Assembly (NCBI GenBank): GCA_022824865.1
Contig: JAJDZD010000022.1
Span: forward strand, 191,319 to 255,318
Reading direction: 5' to 3'
DNA length: 64,000 bases
From: Chloroflexota bacterium
GTDB taxonomy: Bacteria > Chloroflexota > UBA11872
Shown: positions 43,713 to 52,145 of the stretch, piece after piece
How the letters are laid out: the number at the start of each line of letters is the position of its first letter
Numbering within the stretch: position 1 is the first letter of the stretch
The notes under the pieces: model-generated
Database searches by the model: none
Seen by the model: the letters and a program-made list of their open reading frames with translations, nothing else
What the model was told of the DNA's origin: nothing
Made by a program: the position numbers and the translations under genes

Positions 43713-45481
43713 TCGCCCTCGCCGCGTTCCAGCACGTACAGCCGGTCGCGGTCCCAGTCCACGAAGTGGTCCGGTTCGTCGTCGTATTCGGGCGGCAGCG
43801 CCAGGTCCTTCAACAGTCCGTCGAAGTAGAGCCGGTCGTGCCGGTCAACGTACTCGTTAAAGGACTCGTCGTCTGTCAGGCGACTCTCCTCGTAGTCCAG
43901 GATCAGCCGCTCCACCACCGTCGGCGCGCGCTTGGCCGGCACACGCGTTCGCAGCAGCAGGCCCAGTCGCATCGGCGAACCGTATCGCCGGTTGCCGCCG
44001 ATGAAGGTGTGGTAGGCCGGCACCTGCCGCCCGCCGGTCTTGATGGCCGCGCCGTGGAACCCGATGTTCCCCACGTGGTGCATGCCGCACGAGTTCGGGC
44101 AGCCGCTCATGTTGATCAGGATCTGCCGCGTCAGCGGATCCTGGATGTGCATTTCCTCGACCTTGGCCTGGATGGCCTTGTTGAGACCCATTGACGACGT
44201 GATCCCCAGCTTGCAGCTGTCCGTACCGGGGCAGGACACCACGTCGTTGATCTCGTACGCGCCCGGATTGCCAAGACCGAGCGCCCGCAATTCCTTCCAG
44301 ACGGGGTAGACGCTGTTGTCCGGAATCCAGCGCAGCACGATGTTCTGCCAGTGCGTGGTTCGCGCCCGGCTGGCGCCATAGTCACGCAGGATCTGCGCCA
44401 GGCCGCGGAATTGTTCGGGACTCAGGTCGCCCTGGTTCACCTTGACTTCCATCGTCGAGTACCCGGCCTGCACCTGCGGCGCCACGTTCGTGGAGCAGAA
44501 GCGCTCGAACAGGTCGGCGTCCTCTTCCAGGATTAGGGGCGCCTCGGCCGGCATCTCGGGAGCTTCCGCCACTTCGTTGTCGATGAAGACCAGGTCGTCC
44601 AGGTCGTAGTCGCGCTCGGCCCAGGCCCCCGTCAGTTCGGCCTCCACCATCTCGCGGAAGCGCTCGATACCGACCCGGTGCACCAGGAACTTGATGCGGG
44701 CCTTGGCCCGGTTGCGTCGCAACTCGTCGGACCGGTTAAAGATCCGCAGCACGGCCTCGGACACCCGCAGGTAGTCGCTCAGCGGCACGAAGTCGTACAA
44801 CTCAAACGCGTGCTTGGGCATGATCGACAGCCCGCCGCCGGTCAGGATCCGGAACCCGCGCTCTTCCTTGCCGTCCACCATCTTGATGGTCGAGAAGAAC
44901 GCCAGGTCGTGAATCTCGCCGATCGTTCGGTCGGTGTCCGATCCACTGAACGAAACCTTGAACTTCCTCGGCAGCAACTGCGTCAGCGGGTTACGCACGA
45001 AGTAGCGCACGAAGGCCCCGGCATACGGCGTTGCGTCGAATGTCTCGTCGTCCGCCACGCCCGCCCACGGGTCGCCGGTTACGTTGCGGACGGTATTGCC
45101 GCAGGCTTCCCGGGTCGAAAGCCCGGCGCGACCCAGCACCCGCAGCGCATCCCAGGCCAGTGGCAGCGGAATGTGGTGTATCTGGACGTTCTCGCGCGTG
45201 GTGATGTGACCCTTTTTCAGCGGAGCGAAACGCTCGGCCACCTCGGCAAAGGCGTCCAACTGGTCCGCCGTGACGCCGCCCATGGGCAGCTTCACCCGCA
45301 GCATCTGCACGTTGGGCTGGCGCTGGCCGTAGACGCCCTGCTTCAGCCGGTATCCGATGAACTTCTCTTCCACGCGCTGTCCGGCCAGGTAGGCCCGGGC
45401 CTCCGTGGTGAAGTCCTCGAATTCCTCATCGAGGATCTCGATCACGTGCCCAGCCGTGTCTCTGCGTTCAGTTACTGCCAT
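43700..45481 (-). CDS. sir: Ferredoxin-dependent sulfite (or nitrite) reductase, siroheme
   Basis: 593-aa two-repeat reductase. The siroheme/[4Fe-4S] cysteines are intact: SCPGTDSCKLG (C-x5-C, about residue 415) and NMSGCPNSCGMHH (C-x3-C, about 455). Substrate-site arginines lie in ITTRENVQIHH. It reduces sulfite to sulfide with six electrons. Context (cysH, cysC, sat, siroheme genes) makes sulfite rather than nitrite the substrate. GGAGG lies 7 nt before the ATG. First gene of the operon. Confidence 0.93.
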   Translation of the reverse strand: MAVTERRDTAGHVIEILDEEFEDFTTEARAYLAGQRVEEKFIGYRLKQGVYGQRQPNVQMLRVKLPMGGVTADQLDAFAEVAERFAPLKKGHITTRENVQIHHIPLPLAWDALRVLGRAGLSTREACGNTVRNVTGDPWAGVADDETFDATPYAGAFVRYFVRNPLTQLLPRKFKVSFSGSDTDRTIGEIHDLAFFSTIKMVDGKEERGFRILTGGGLSIMPKHAFELYDFVPLSDYLRVSEAVLRIFNRSDELRRNRAKARIKFLVHRVGIERFREMVEAELTGAWAERDYDLDDLVFIDNEVAEAPEMPAEAPLILEEDADLFERFCSTNVAPQVQAGYSTMEVKVNQGDLSPEQFRGLAQILRDYGASRARTTHWQNIVLRWIPDNSVYPVWKELRALGLGNPGAYEINDVVSCPGTDSCKLGITSSMGLNKAIQAKVEEMHIQDPLTRQILINMSGCPNSCGMHHVGNIGFHGAAIKTGGRQVPAYHTFIGGNRRYGSPMRLGLLLRTRVPAKRAPTVVERLILDYEESRLTDDESFNEYVDRHDRLYFDGLLKDLALPPEYDDEPDHFVDWDRDRLYVLERGEGECAV

Positions 45482-45593
45482 GCCTGGCCTCCACGCGCCG
45501 CCCGTCGCGGCCGGGTGATGAGCCTACCTGTTATTCCCCGCGCAGGCAGGCGGGCCGATTCTATGAAGAAACACCCGCAGGGCGCCACCCGAC

Positions 45594-46697
45594 TTAGACC
45601 CGGTCCGCCGACCATTCGTGAAACTCCAGCGGCAGCCCCGGATCATTCACCCCCGGCGGACGCTCCGGCCCGAACAGCAGCTTGACTGCATCGTTGCGGC
45701 TCAGCCGCACACGCTGGCCGCCAACGGTCATCGCGATCGTGTCGCCCTCGTCCACCGGTTCCAGGTCCTGGCGCCCGTAGGCGCGGACCAGCCCCGCCGG
45801 ATCCTCGATGCGGATCATGCCGATGTAGTCGGCCGATTGCATAATTCCCACCGAATCCAGCACGTCCGTCACCTCGTCCGCCCGCGCCGGCGCCGTCAGG
45901 GTGGCGTGCACCGTTGGGCTCTGGCTGGCCTGGCGCTCGGCGACCGACTGCGTTGACGTTTTGACCGACGGGTCGTCCCACTGCGCCAGCAACCGCGCGA
46001 TCATCGGCACCACCAGGTTGGCCGGTCCGCCGTATTCGGCCATCGCCGTGCCGCGCGCGAATATGTAGGCTCCCGCCCGGCCGTGCCGCTCGGCCACCCA
46101 TACCGTCGAGTTGCGACGCTGCAACATCGCCCGCATGTGGTCGGGCGGACGCACCGCGCCCCAGGCCCGCGCCTCACTGATCTCCGACAGCGCCTCAAAG
46201 TCCGAATCGGTGGCCGGCCGGATCTCGGGCGCCGGCTCGCTCGGTAGAAACGACCGGTTCCCCCGGTCGAAGCGATACACCCGAACCGTCCCGCCGTACT
46301 CCCACCCCTGCTTGCGGTACCAACTGGGCACGCCCGTCGACAGCAGGCTGACGTGGGAGCCCAGTTCGGCCATGCGCTCGATGCAGGCGTCCAGCACCCG
46401 CGTGGCGTAGCCGCGCCGGCGGTACGGCACGTCGGTCGAGACGCCGTTGATCCCGCCGATCCGCAACTCCACGTCGCCCAGCCGCGTGTCGTGCGGATAG
46501 ATCGCCGTGGAGGCCACGATCTGGTCGTCCTCGCGGACCACGAAGATGTTCGGCACGTTCTCCGGCTGATGCACGTGTGGCCAGTCCTCGCCGTAGGTGG
46601 GATCGCTGCCCACCTCCTCGCGCATCACCCGATTCACGTGGTCGATCAGGTCCTGCCGCTCATTCAGCCGCATCACCCGCGGCCCGTCCGCGCTCAT
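45594..46697 (-). CDS. Eis-like GNAT acetyltransferase (copy 1)
   Basis: 367-aa protein with the Eis layout: N-terminal GNAT (acetyl-CoA loop YRRRGYATRVL, about residue 93), a second degenerate GNAT domain, and a C-terminal SCP2-like domain (about 260-360, GDTIAMTVGGQRVRLSRNDAVKLLFGPERP). Eis proteins acetylate amines such as aminoglycosides or protein lysines; substrate here unknown. A close paralogue lies at 47637-48743. It sits 112 nt upstream of sir on the same strand and could be co-transcribed. Confidence 0.82.
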   Translation of the reverse strand: MSADGPRVMRLNERQDLIDHVNRVMREEVGSDPTYGEDWPHVHQPENVPNIFVVREDDQIVASTAIYPHDTRLGDVELRIGGINGVSTDVPYRRRGYATRVLDACIERMAELGSHVSLLSTGVPSWYRKQGWEYGGTVRVYRFDRGNRSFLPSEPAPEIRPATDSDFEALSEISEARAWGAVRPPDHMRAMLQRRNSTVWVAERHGRAGAYIFARGTAMAEYGGPANLVVPMIARLLAQWDDPSVKTSTQSVAERQASQSPTVHATLTAPARADEVTDVLDSVGIMQSADYIGMIRIEDPAGLVRAYGRQDLEPVDEGDTIAMTVGGQRVRLSRNDAVKLLFGPERPPGVNDPGLPLEFHEWSADRV

Positions 46698-46798
46698 ATC
46701 AGACCTTCGTCTCTCATCGTGGATTCCCCGCGCCGCGTCTTGCCCTAGCCTGAATAACTGGCGCCGACCCGTCCAGCCACGGCGCGCAAGCGGTCACA

Positions 46799-47608
46799 AT
46801 GGACCGTGCCCCCATCCACCGCAACCCGAACCCTCCCGTGAACGAATACACAGCCGCCAACCGCGATGCCTGGGACGCCATTGCCGACCTGCGGCACGAC
46901 ATCTGGCCCTCCGCCGCGTTTTTCGCGAAGGGAGGATCGCTGCTCCGCGACCACGAACTCGAGGCCGCCGGCGACGTCCGCGGCCTGCGTCTCTGCCACC
47001 TCCAGTGCGGCAGCGGTGAGGAGACCCTCTCCTGGGCCAACGCCGGCGCCCGCGTCACCGGCGTCGACATCAGCCCAAAGCAGATCGACCTGGCGAATCG
47101 CAAGGCCGAAGCCGCCGGCATCTCCGCCGAGTTCCTGGCCGCCGACGTTAGCAGCCGACCTGAGCAACTAGACCCCGAGTCCTTTGACATCGTCTACACC
47201 GGCGGCGGCGCTCTCGGCTGGCTCCCGGACCTCGATAGCTGGGCCGCCTCGATTGTCCAACTGCTCAAACCCTCAGGGCGCCTGATCCTCAACGAAGAAC
47301 ACCCGCAGCTGGGCAACCTCGAGGTCCGCGATGGCTCGATCACCATCGTCGGCGACTACTTCGACCGCCAACCCCACCGAACCACTGGCTGGCGCCACTT
47401 CGCCGGCGCCGAAGACGCACCCGAACCCAGGTGGGAGTTCCACCGGACCCTCGGCGACATCGTCACCAGCGTCGCCCACGCCGGCCTCCGCATCCAGAGC
47501 CTCCAGGAGTTCCCCAGCACCGCAACCTGGCGCTTCGGCGACGACCTCCCCACCATCCGCCGCCTCCTCGGCTCCTTCCTCCTCATCGCCCGCAAGCCCG
47601 ACGCCTAG
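46799..47608 (+). CDS. Class I SAM-dependent methyltransferase
   Basis: 269-aa methyltransferase. Motif I is LCHLQCGSGEETLSWA (about residue 62) with VTGVDISPKQIDLA after it and FDIVYTGGGALGWLPDL as motif IV. A conserved NEYTAANRDAWD start suggests GTG 46838 as an alternative to ATG 46799. It lies between the two Eis-like genes, on the opposite strand. Substrate unknown; small molecules are typical of this group. Confidence 0.82.
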   Translation: MDRAPIHRNPNPPVNEYTAANRDAWDAIADLRHDIWPSAAFFAKGGSLLRDHELEAAGDVRGLRLCHLQCGSGEETLSWANAGARVTGVDISPKQIDLANRKAEAAGISAEFLAADVSSRPEQLDPESFDIVYTGGGALGWLPDLDSWAASIVQLLKPSGRLILNEEHPQLGNLEVRDGSITIVGDYFDRQPHRTTGWRHFAGAEDAPEPRWEFHRTLGDIVTSVAHAGLRIQSLQEFPSTATWRFGDDLPTIRRLLGSFLLIARKPDA

Positions 47609-47636
47609 CCCGGCAAAGACCGGCCGGAGAAGCTGA

Positions 47637-48743
47637 CTAGACCCGATCCGTCAGCCAAACGTGAAAAATGAACGGTAGTCCCGCCACGTCCGGCTGCACC
47701 GGCCGCTCCGGTCCAAAGAACAGTTTGACCGCATCGGTGCGGCTGAGCCGCAGCGTCCGGTCGCCTGTGCTCACAACGATCGAATCACCGTCGGCGCGCG
47801 CCGAAAGATCCGCTCGTCCATACGCGCGCAGCAGCCCCTGGGGATCTTCGATCCGGATCATCCTCACGTAGCTGGCTGACCGCAGGATCCCCAGCGCGTC
47901 CAGCGCTTCCGTCACGCCATCCGGCCGCCACGGCGCGTCCAGGCTGGCATGCACCGTCGGCTTGACGTTGGCGTGCCGCTCCTCGATGGAGCGGGTGGAC
48001 GTCTGAATTGAAGGGTCGTCCCAGGACTCCAACAGCCGCGCCAGCATCGGCAGCACGAGCACCGCAGGTCCCCCGTACTCCGTGACCGACGTTCCACGCA
48101 CGCGCAGGTAGGCGCCGACCCTCCCGTCCCGCAGCCCGACCCAGACCGCCGCTCCAGGCTTAGGGGCCCACATGGAGCGCAACAGGTCCGGCGACCGAAT
48201 GCCGCCCAGCTTGCGAGCCGCGTGGATGCTCGCCAGCGCCTCGAAGTCGCCGTCCTCGGCCTCGCGCTTCACCAGCCCGGAATCTGATCGAAGCAGGTGC
48301 CGGTTTCCCCGGCTGAACTGGTACCTGCGCTCCACCCCGGCGTATTCCCACCCCAGCTTCCGGTACCAACTGGGGACGCCGGATCCGAGGAGGCTCAGGT
48401 GGCAGCCGAGCTGGGCCATACGCTCGATGCAGGCGTGCATAACCCGCGTTGCATAGCCTCGCCGGCGGTAGGCCGAATGAGTTGCAACCCCGGTTATCCC
48501 ACCGACCCGCAGCCGCGAGTCGCCAAAGCGGACCTCATGCGGATAGATGGCCGCCGACGACACGATCCGCCCATCCACGCGGATCACCCGGATGTTCTCC
48601 AGGTTCTCCAGCCGGTAAATGCGCGGCCACTCCTCGCCGTAAGTAGGCGCGGCGCCCACCTCCTCGCGCATGACGCCGTTGACCTGGGCAAGGAGTTCCT
48701 CGAACTCATCAGCCCGAGGCGCGCGCGGCCCGTCCTCGCTCAC
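47637..48743 (-). CDS. Eis-like GNAT acetyltransferase (copy 2)
   Basis: 368-aa paralogue of the protein at 45594-46697 over its full length, sharing MREEVG…PTYGE.W, YRRRGYATRV, ACIERMA.LG, GVPSWYRK.GWEY and the SCP2-like end (LRLSRTDAVKLFFGPERP). Same GNAT-GNAT-SCP2 layout. The two copies have clearly diverged, especially in the middle domain, so different acceptors are likely. Stop is 28 nt from the convergent methyltransferase stop. Confidence 0.82.
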   Translation of the reverse strand: MSEDGPRAPRADEFEELLAQVNGVMREEVGAAPTYGEEWPRIYRLENLENIRVIRVDGRIVSSAAIYPHEVRFGDSRLRVGGITGVATHSAYRRRGYATRVMHACIERMAQLGCHLSLLGSGVPSWYRKLGWEYAGVERRYQFSRGNRHLLRSDSGLVKREAEDGDFEALASIHAARKLGGIRSPDLLRSMWAPKPGAAVWVGLRDGRVGAYLRVRGTSVTEYGGPAVLVLPMLARLLESWDDPSIQTSTRSIEERHANVKPTVHASLDAPWRPDGVTEALDALGILRSASYVRMIRIEDPQGLLRAYGRADLSARADGDSIVVSTGDRTLRLSRTDAVKLFFGPERPVQPDVAGLPFIFHVWLTDRV

Positions 48744-48779
48744 ACCGACCTCATGGTTTAGCCGGTCCGACTTCCCGGA

Positions 48780-50291
48780 TCAGAGCGCGTAAATGTCCCC
48801 AAACTTCGCCGTCAATCGCCTCAACAACGGCTGCGCGTCCAGCGGCCCGCCGCAGGTCCGCTCGATCAGCTGATCCGGCGTCAACCGGCGTCCCACCCGG
48901 TACACATTCGTCGTCATCCACTCCCGCAGCGACGACGTATCACCGCTCGCAATCTGCTCCGGGATATCCGGCAGGTCGCGCAGCGCCGCCTCATACAGTT
49001 GCGCCCCGATGATGTTCCCCAGCGTGTAGCACTGGAAGGCGCCGCCAATGCTGCCGGCGTACCAGTGGACGTCCTGCAGGACGCCGTCGCGGTCGTCCGG
49101 GGCTCGTACACCCAGGTCCGACTGGTAGCGCGCGTGCCAGGCCTCCGGCAGGTCGGCCACGGCCAGCTGGCCTTCCAGCAATTGCAGTTCCAGGTCGAAT
49201 CGGATCATCACGTGCAGGTTGTAGGTCACCTCGTCCGCGTCGGTCCGGATCAGCGACGGCTCCACCCGGTTGACGGCCGCGTAGAAGTCGCGCAGGTCCA
49301 CGCTGCCCAGCTGCTCCGGAAACTCCTCTTGCAGCGTCGGATACCAGTGCGACCAGAACCCCAGGCTGCGCCCCACGATGTTCTCCCAGAGCCGCGACTG
49401 GCTCTCGTGGACCCCGGCCGACGTCCCGCTGCCCAGCGGCAACCCGTCGTCCCCGGCCCGCGTGCCCTGCTCGTACAGCGCGTGGCCGGCCTCGTGGATG
49501 GTGCTGAAGAGCTGTTCGGCCAGGAAGTTCTCGTTGGTGCGCGTGGTGATCCGGGTGTCGCCGTGACCGAACCGCGTCATGAACGGGTGCGCCGTCGGAT
49601 CCAGCCGCCCGCGCTCGAAGTCGAACCCGATCGACCGGATCACCTTGTCGGCGAAGCGCGACTGCCGCGCCTGCGGAAAGTGCTTGCGGACCGGCCCATC
49701 GTCCACCTGCGGCGCGGTCGCGATGCGCGCCACCAGCGGCGTCAGCCCTTCCCGAAGTTCGTCGAACACGGGCCGGATCCGAGCCACCGTCATCCCCTCA
49801 TCCGCGTCGTCGATCAGCGGATCGGCGATGTGCTCGTAGCCGGGAAAGAAGTCGGCGTACTCGCGGCTCAGGTCCAGCGTCGTCTCGAGCATGGGACGCA
49901 GCGTCGCGAAGTCGTTCTTCGGCCGCGCCTCCACCCAGGCCGCATACGTCGCCGAGGCATGCTTCGCCGCCCGCTCGCTGTACTCGGCCGGCACGCGCGT
50001 CACCCGCTCGTAGTCATGACGCGCCACTCGAATCAGCGCCGCGTCGTCATGCTCCGGCGGCAGGGACGCGGCGTAGGGCTGGAGGCGGTCAAGCAACCGA
50101 CCGATCTCCGGGTCGGTGGCGCTCTCGTGGGCCAGGCGGCTGAGCACGGCCAGCTGTCGCGCACGACCCGTCGCGCCGCCGGATGGCATGAAGGTGGTCT
50201 GATCCCAGTACAGAACCGACGACGCGGCGCCAATGTCGCGCGCCTCGCGGAGCCGGTTTTTCAGGTCGCAGAGATCGGACTGAACGCTCAT
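48780..50291 (-). CDS. M32-family metallocarboxypeptidase
   Basis: 503-aa carboxypeptidase Taq-type enzyme. The zinc motif HEAGHALYEQG (about residue 267) and the third ligand in GVHESQSRLWEN are intact. Also seen: SVLYWDQTTFMP at the N-terminus and the C-terminal QCYTLGNIIGAQLYEAA. It trims C-terminal residues from peptides, usually in the cytoplasm and often thermostable. Length matches the family. Followed 36 nt downstream by the end of the operon. Confidence 0.93.
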   Translation of the reverse strand: MSVQSDLCDLKNRLREARDIGAASSVLYWDQTTFMPSGGATGRARQLAVLSRLAHESATDPEIGRLLDRLQPYAASLPPEHDDAALIRVARHDYERVTRVPAEYSERAAKHASATYAAWVEARPKNDFATLRPMLETTLDLSREYADFFPGYEHIADPLIDDADEGMTVARIRPVFDELREGLTPLVARIATAPQVDDGPVRKHFPQARQSRFADKVIRSIGFDFERGRLDPTAHPFMTRFGHGDTRITTRTNENFLAEQLFSTIHEAGHALYEQGTRAGDDGLPLGSGTSAGVHESQSRLWENIVGRSLGFWSHWYPTLQEEFPEQLGSVDLRDFYAAVNRVEPSLIRTDADEVTYNLHVMIRFDLELQLLEGQLAVADLPEAWHARYQSDLGVRAPDDRDGVLQDVHWYAGSIGGAFQCYTLGNIIGAQLYEAALRDLPDIPEQIASGDTSSLREWMTTNVYRVGRRLTPDQLIERTCGGPLDAQPLLRRLTAKFGDIYAL

Positions 50292-50319
50292 TGGTTTCGC
50301 AGCTCTCTTCCTCGGCCGG

Positions 50320-51111
50320 TCATGCCCTGAACCCCTGGACGACGGCCGGCCACGGATCGTCCGTCAACACCTCGCTTGGTCGGGGGCCGGTCACCGCAAT
50401 CGACACCACACCCTCCGCCAGAGCGTGCACCTCGTCACCCGGAATCGGCTCACGGTCGAAGTAGTTACCGAACTCGAAGCGCAAGTTCACCCCGCGCTCG
50501 TCGGCTTCGCACTCCTCGATCCTGAATTCACCGAACATCGTATTCCGGCTCGGTCTGGTCAGCCGAACCGGCGTGTCCTTGCCGAAGTTCTCGGGCACGT
50601 TCACGTTTACCAGCACGTTAGGCAGCGGATCGAACTCGGCGCGGATGGCGTCCAGCAGCCGCCGGGTCGCCACGGCGATGTCCCCAAATTGGCCGGCGGC
50701 GGCGAAGTACTCGGCCGAAACCGCCACACCCAGCAAGCCGCGCTCCACCGCCACCTGCGCCGCGCCCGCGGTCCCCGACACCGTGTAGGGCTCTTCGCCG
50801 GGGTTCCAGCCGGGATTGATCCCGGATACCAACGCGTCCACCTTCCCATCGAAGGCGTGCGCGGCGCCGATGGCCGCCAGCGAGGCCGGCGGCGCTTCCA
50901 GCGTGAACGCCGGAATGTCCGGGTCGACGCCCGGCGGCGGCGTCGCGCGACACAACCGGGCCTCTCGGTCCAACCGGACGGACATCCCCGCTCCGCTGAA
51001 GTTTCGCGTCGGCGCGTACACGGCCACCTGCCCAAGCCGCGACAGTTCGCGCGCCAGCGCCCAGATGCCCGGCACTTCGATCCCGTCGTCGTTGGCTACG
51101 ACCAGGTTCAT
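50320..51111 (-). CDS. surE: 5'/3'-nucleotidase SurE
   Basis: 263-aa metal-dependent phosphatase of nucleoside monophosphates. ANDDGIEVPGIWAL at the N-terminus carries the two metal-binding Asp; the Ser of RNFSGAGMS and the Asn of SGINPGWN complete the site. It ends 28 nt before the M32 start, so the two are probably one unit. SurE is linked to stress survival in other bacteria. Confidence 0.9.
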   Translation of the reverse strand: MNLVVANDDGIEVPGIWALARELSRLGQVAVYAPTRNFSGAGMSVRLDREARLCRATPPPGVDPDIPAFTLEAPPASLAAIGAAHAFDGKVDALVSGINPGWNPGEEPYTVSGTAGAAQVAVERGLLGVAVSAEYFAAAGQFGDIAVATRRLLDAIRAEFDPLPNVLVNVNVPENFGKDTPVRLTRPSRNTMFGEFRIEECEADERGVNLRFEFGNYFDREPIPGDEVHALAEGVVSIAVTGPRPSEVLTDDPWPAVVQGFRA

Positions 51112-51200
51112 TCAGGCGCCTCGCGCCAGGGCCAACCGCTCGCCAAGCGCAGCGTTAGCCGCATGCGCGGCAACGCCCATGGTCGAGGTGCGGAGCACCG

Positions 51201-51974
51201 TTAATCGCGGACCCAGCTCCCATCCAGCGCATGCCCACCGTCCACGGCCAGCACCACACCGCTGATCGCCGACGCCGCCTCGGAGGACAGAAACAGGATC
51301 GCCTGCGCCACCTCGTCCGGCGTGACGAACCGCCCCGCCGGCATCGCCGCCAGCCGGTCGTCCACATCGTCGAACTCGCGGTAGATCCGCGGAACGTCCA
51401 CAAAACCGGGCGCCACGGCGTTCACCCGGATGCCGCAATGCGCCAGTTCCAGCGCCATCGTGCGAGTCAGCCCCACCAGGCCGACCTTGGTGGACCCGTA
51501 GCCCACGCGCCCCCTGGCGTGCCGCATCACCTGGTTCGTCACCACGTTGATGATTGCCCCGCCGGAGTCCCCACGCGCCAGCACGAAGCGGCGCGACAGT
51601 TCGAACGGCGCCTCCAGGTTCACCTGCGCCATCCAGCGCCAGCGCTCGCTGTCCATCTCCGGAAACGGAAAGTTCCCCTGCGCCGCGGCATTGTTGACCA
51701 GGATGTCGGGCGCGCCGAGGTTCGTCACCACCTCGTCGAACAGGCGGCCCACGTCGTCCGGCTCGGCGAGGTCCGCCGTGACTCCGCAGACCGCGCCGGA
51801 TCCCAGCTCACCCAGCGCCCCCACGGCCTCCGCCACGTCCCCTTCGGTCCGCGCGCAAATCGCCACGCTCGCCCCGGCCCGCGCATAGGCCTCCGCAACC
51901 GCCAGGCCAATGCCCTGCGTACCGCCGGTGATCAGCACCGTGGAGTCGCCAAAGTCGTAGCTGACAGAGGTCAT
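51201..51974 (-). CDS. Short-chain dehydrogenase/reductase
   Basis: 257-aa classical SDR. Cofactor motif TGGTQGIG (residues 16-23), LVNNAA, and YGSTK with catalytic Tyr and Lys; the catalytic Ser position reads Thr in VVTNQ. C-terminal DGGHALDG is typical. It resembles the 2,4-dienoyl-CoA reductase/FabG groups, but substrate is not assigned. ATG 51974 has AGGA 8 nt upstream; ATG 51995 adds seven residues. Confidence 0.85.
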   Translation of the reverse strand: MTSVSYDFGDSTVLITGGTQGIGLAVAEAYARAGASVAICARTEGDVAEAVGALGELGSGAVCGVTADLAEPDDVGRLFDEVVTNLGAPDILVNNAAAQGNFPFPEMDSERWRWMAQVNLEAPFELSRRFVLARGDSGGAIINVVTNQVMRHARGRVGYGSTKVGLVGLTRTMALELAHCGIRVNAVAPGFVDVPRIYREFDDVDDRLAAMPAGRFVTPDEVAQAILFLSSEAASAISGVVLAVDGGHALDGSWVRD

Positions 51975-52050
51975 TGGATGTGTCCTGAGGACCACGCTGG
52001 ATACACCGTCATCCTAGCGACGCCAAACTCTGGTGAGCCACGCTCCTATT

Positions 52051-52106
52051 CACCCTCTCCTGGGGGAGAGGAGAATTCTGGCGCCTGCGCCAGAAGGAAG
52101 GTGAGG
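52051..52106. repeat. Intergenic palindromic repeat unit
   Basis: Between thrS and the SDR gene: CCTCTCC/GGAGAGG stem (52054-52060 with 52065-52071) followed by an 8-bp stem TTCTGGCG/CGCCAGAA (52076-52083 with 52088-52095) and GGTGAGGGG. The CACCCTCTCC…GGTGAGGG frame resembles widespread extragenic palindromes. No protein. May act as terminator for thrS. Confidence 0.5.
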
Positions 52107-52145
52107 GGTCTTCCGGTCGAGGCGCCGGAAGAAAGAACCGCCTCG

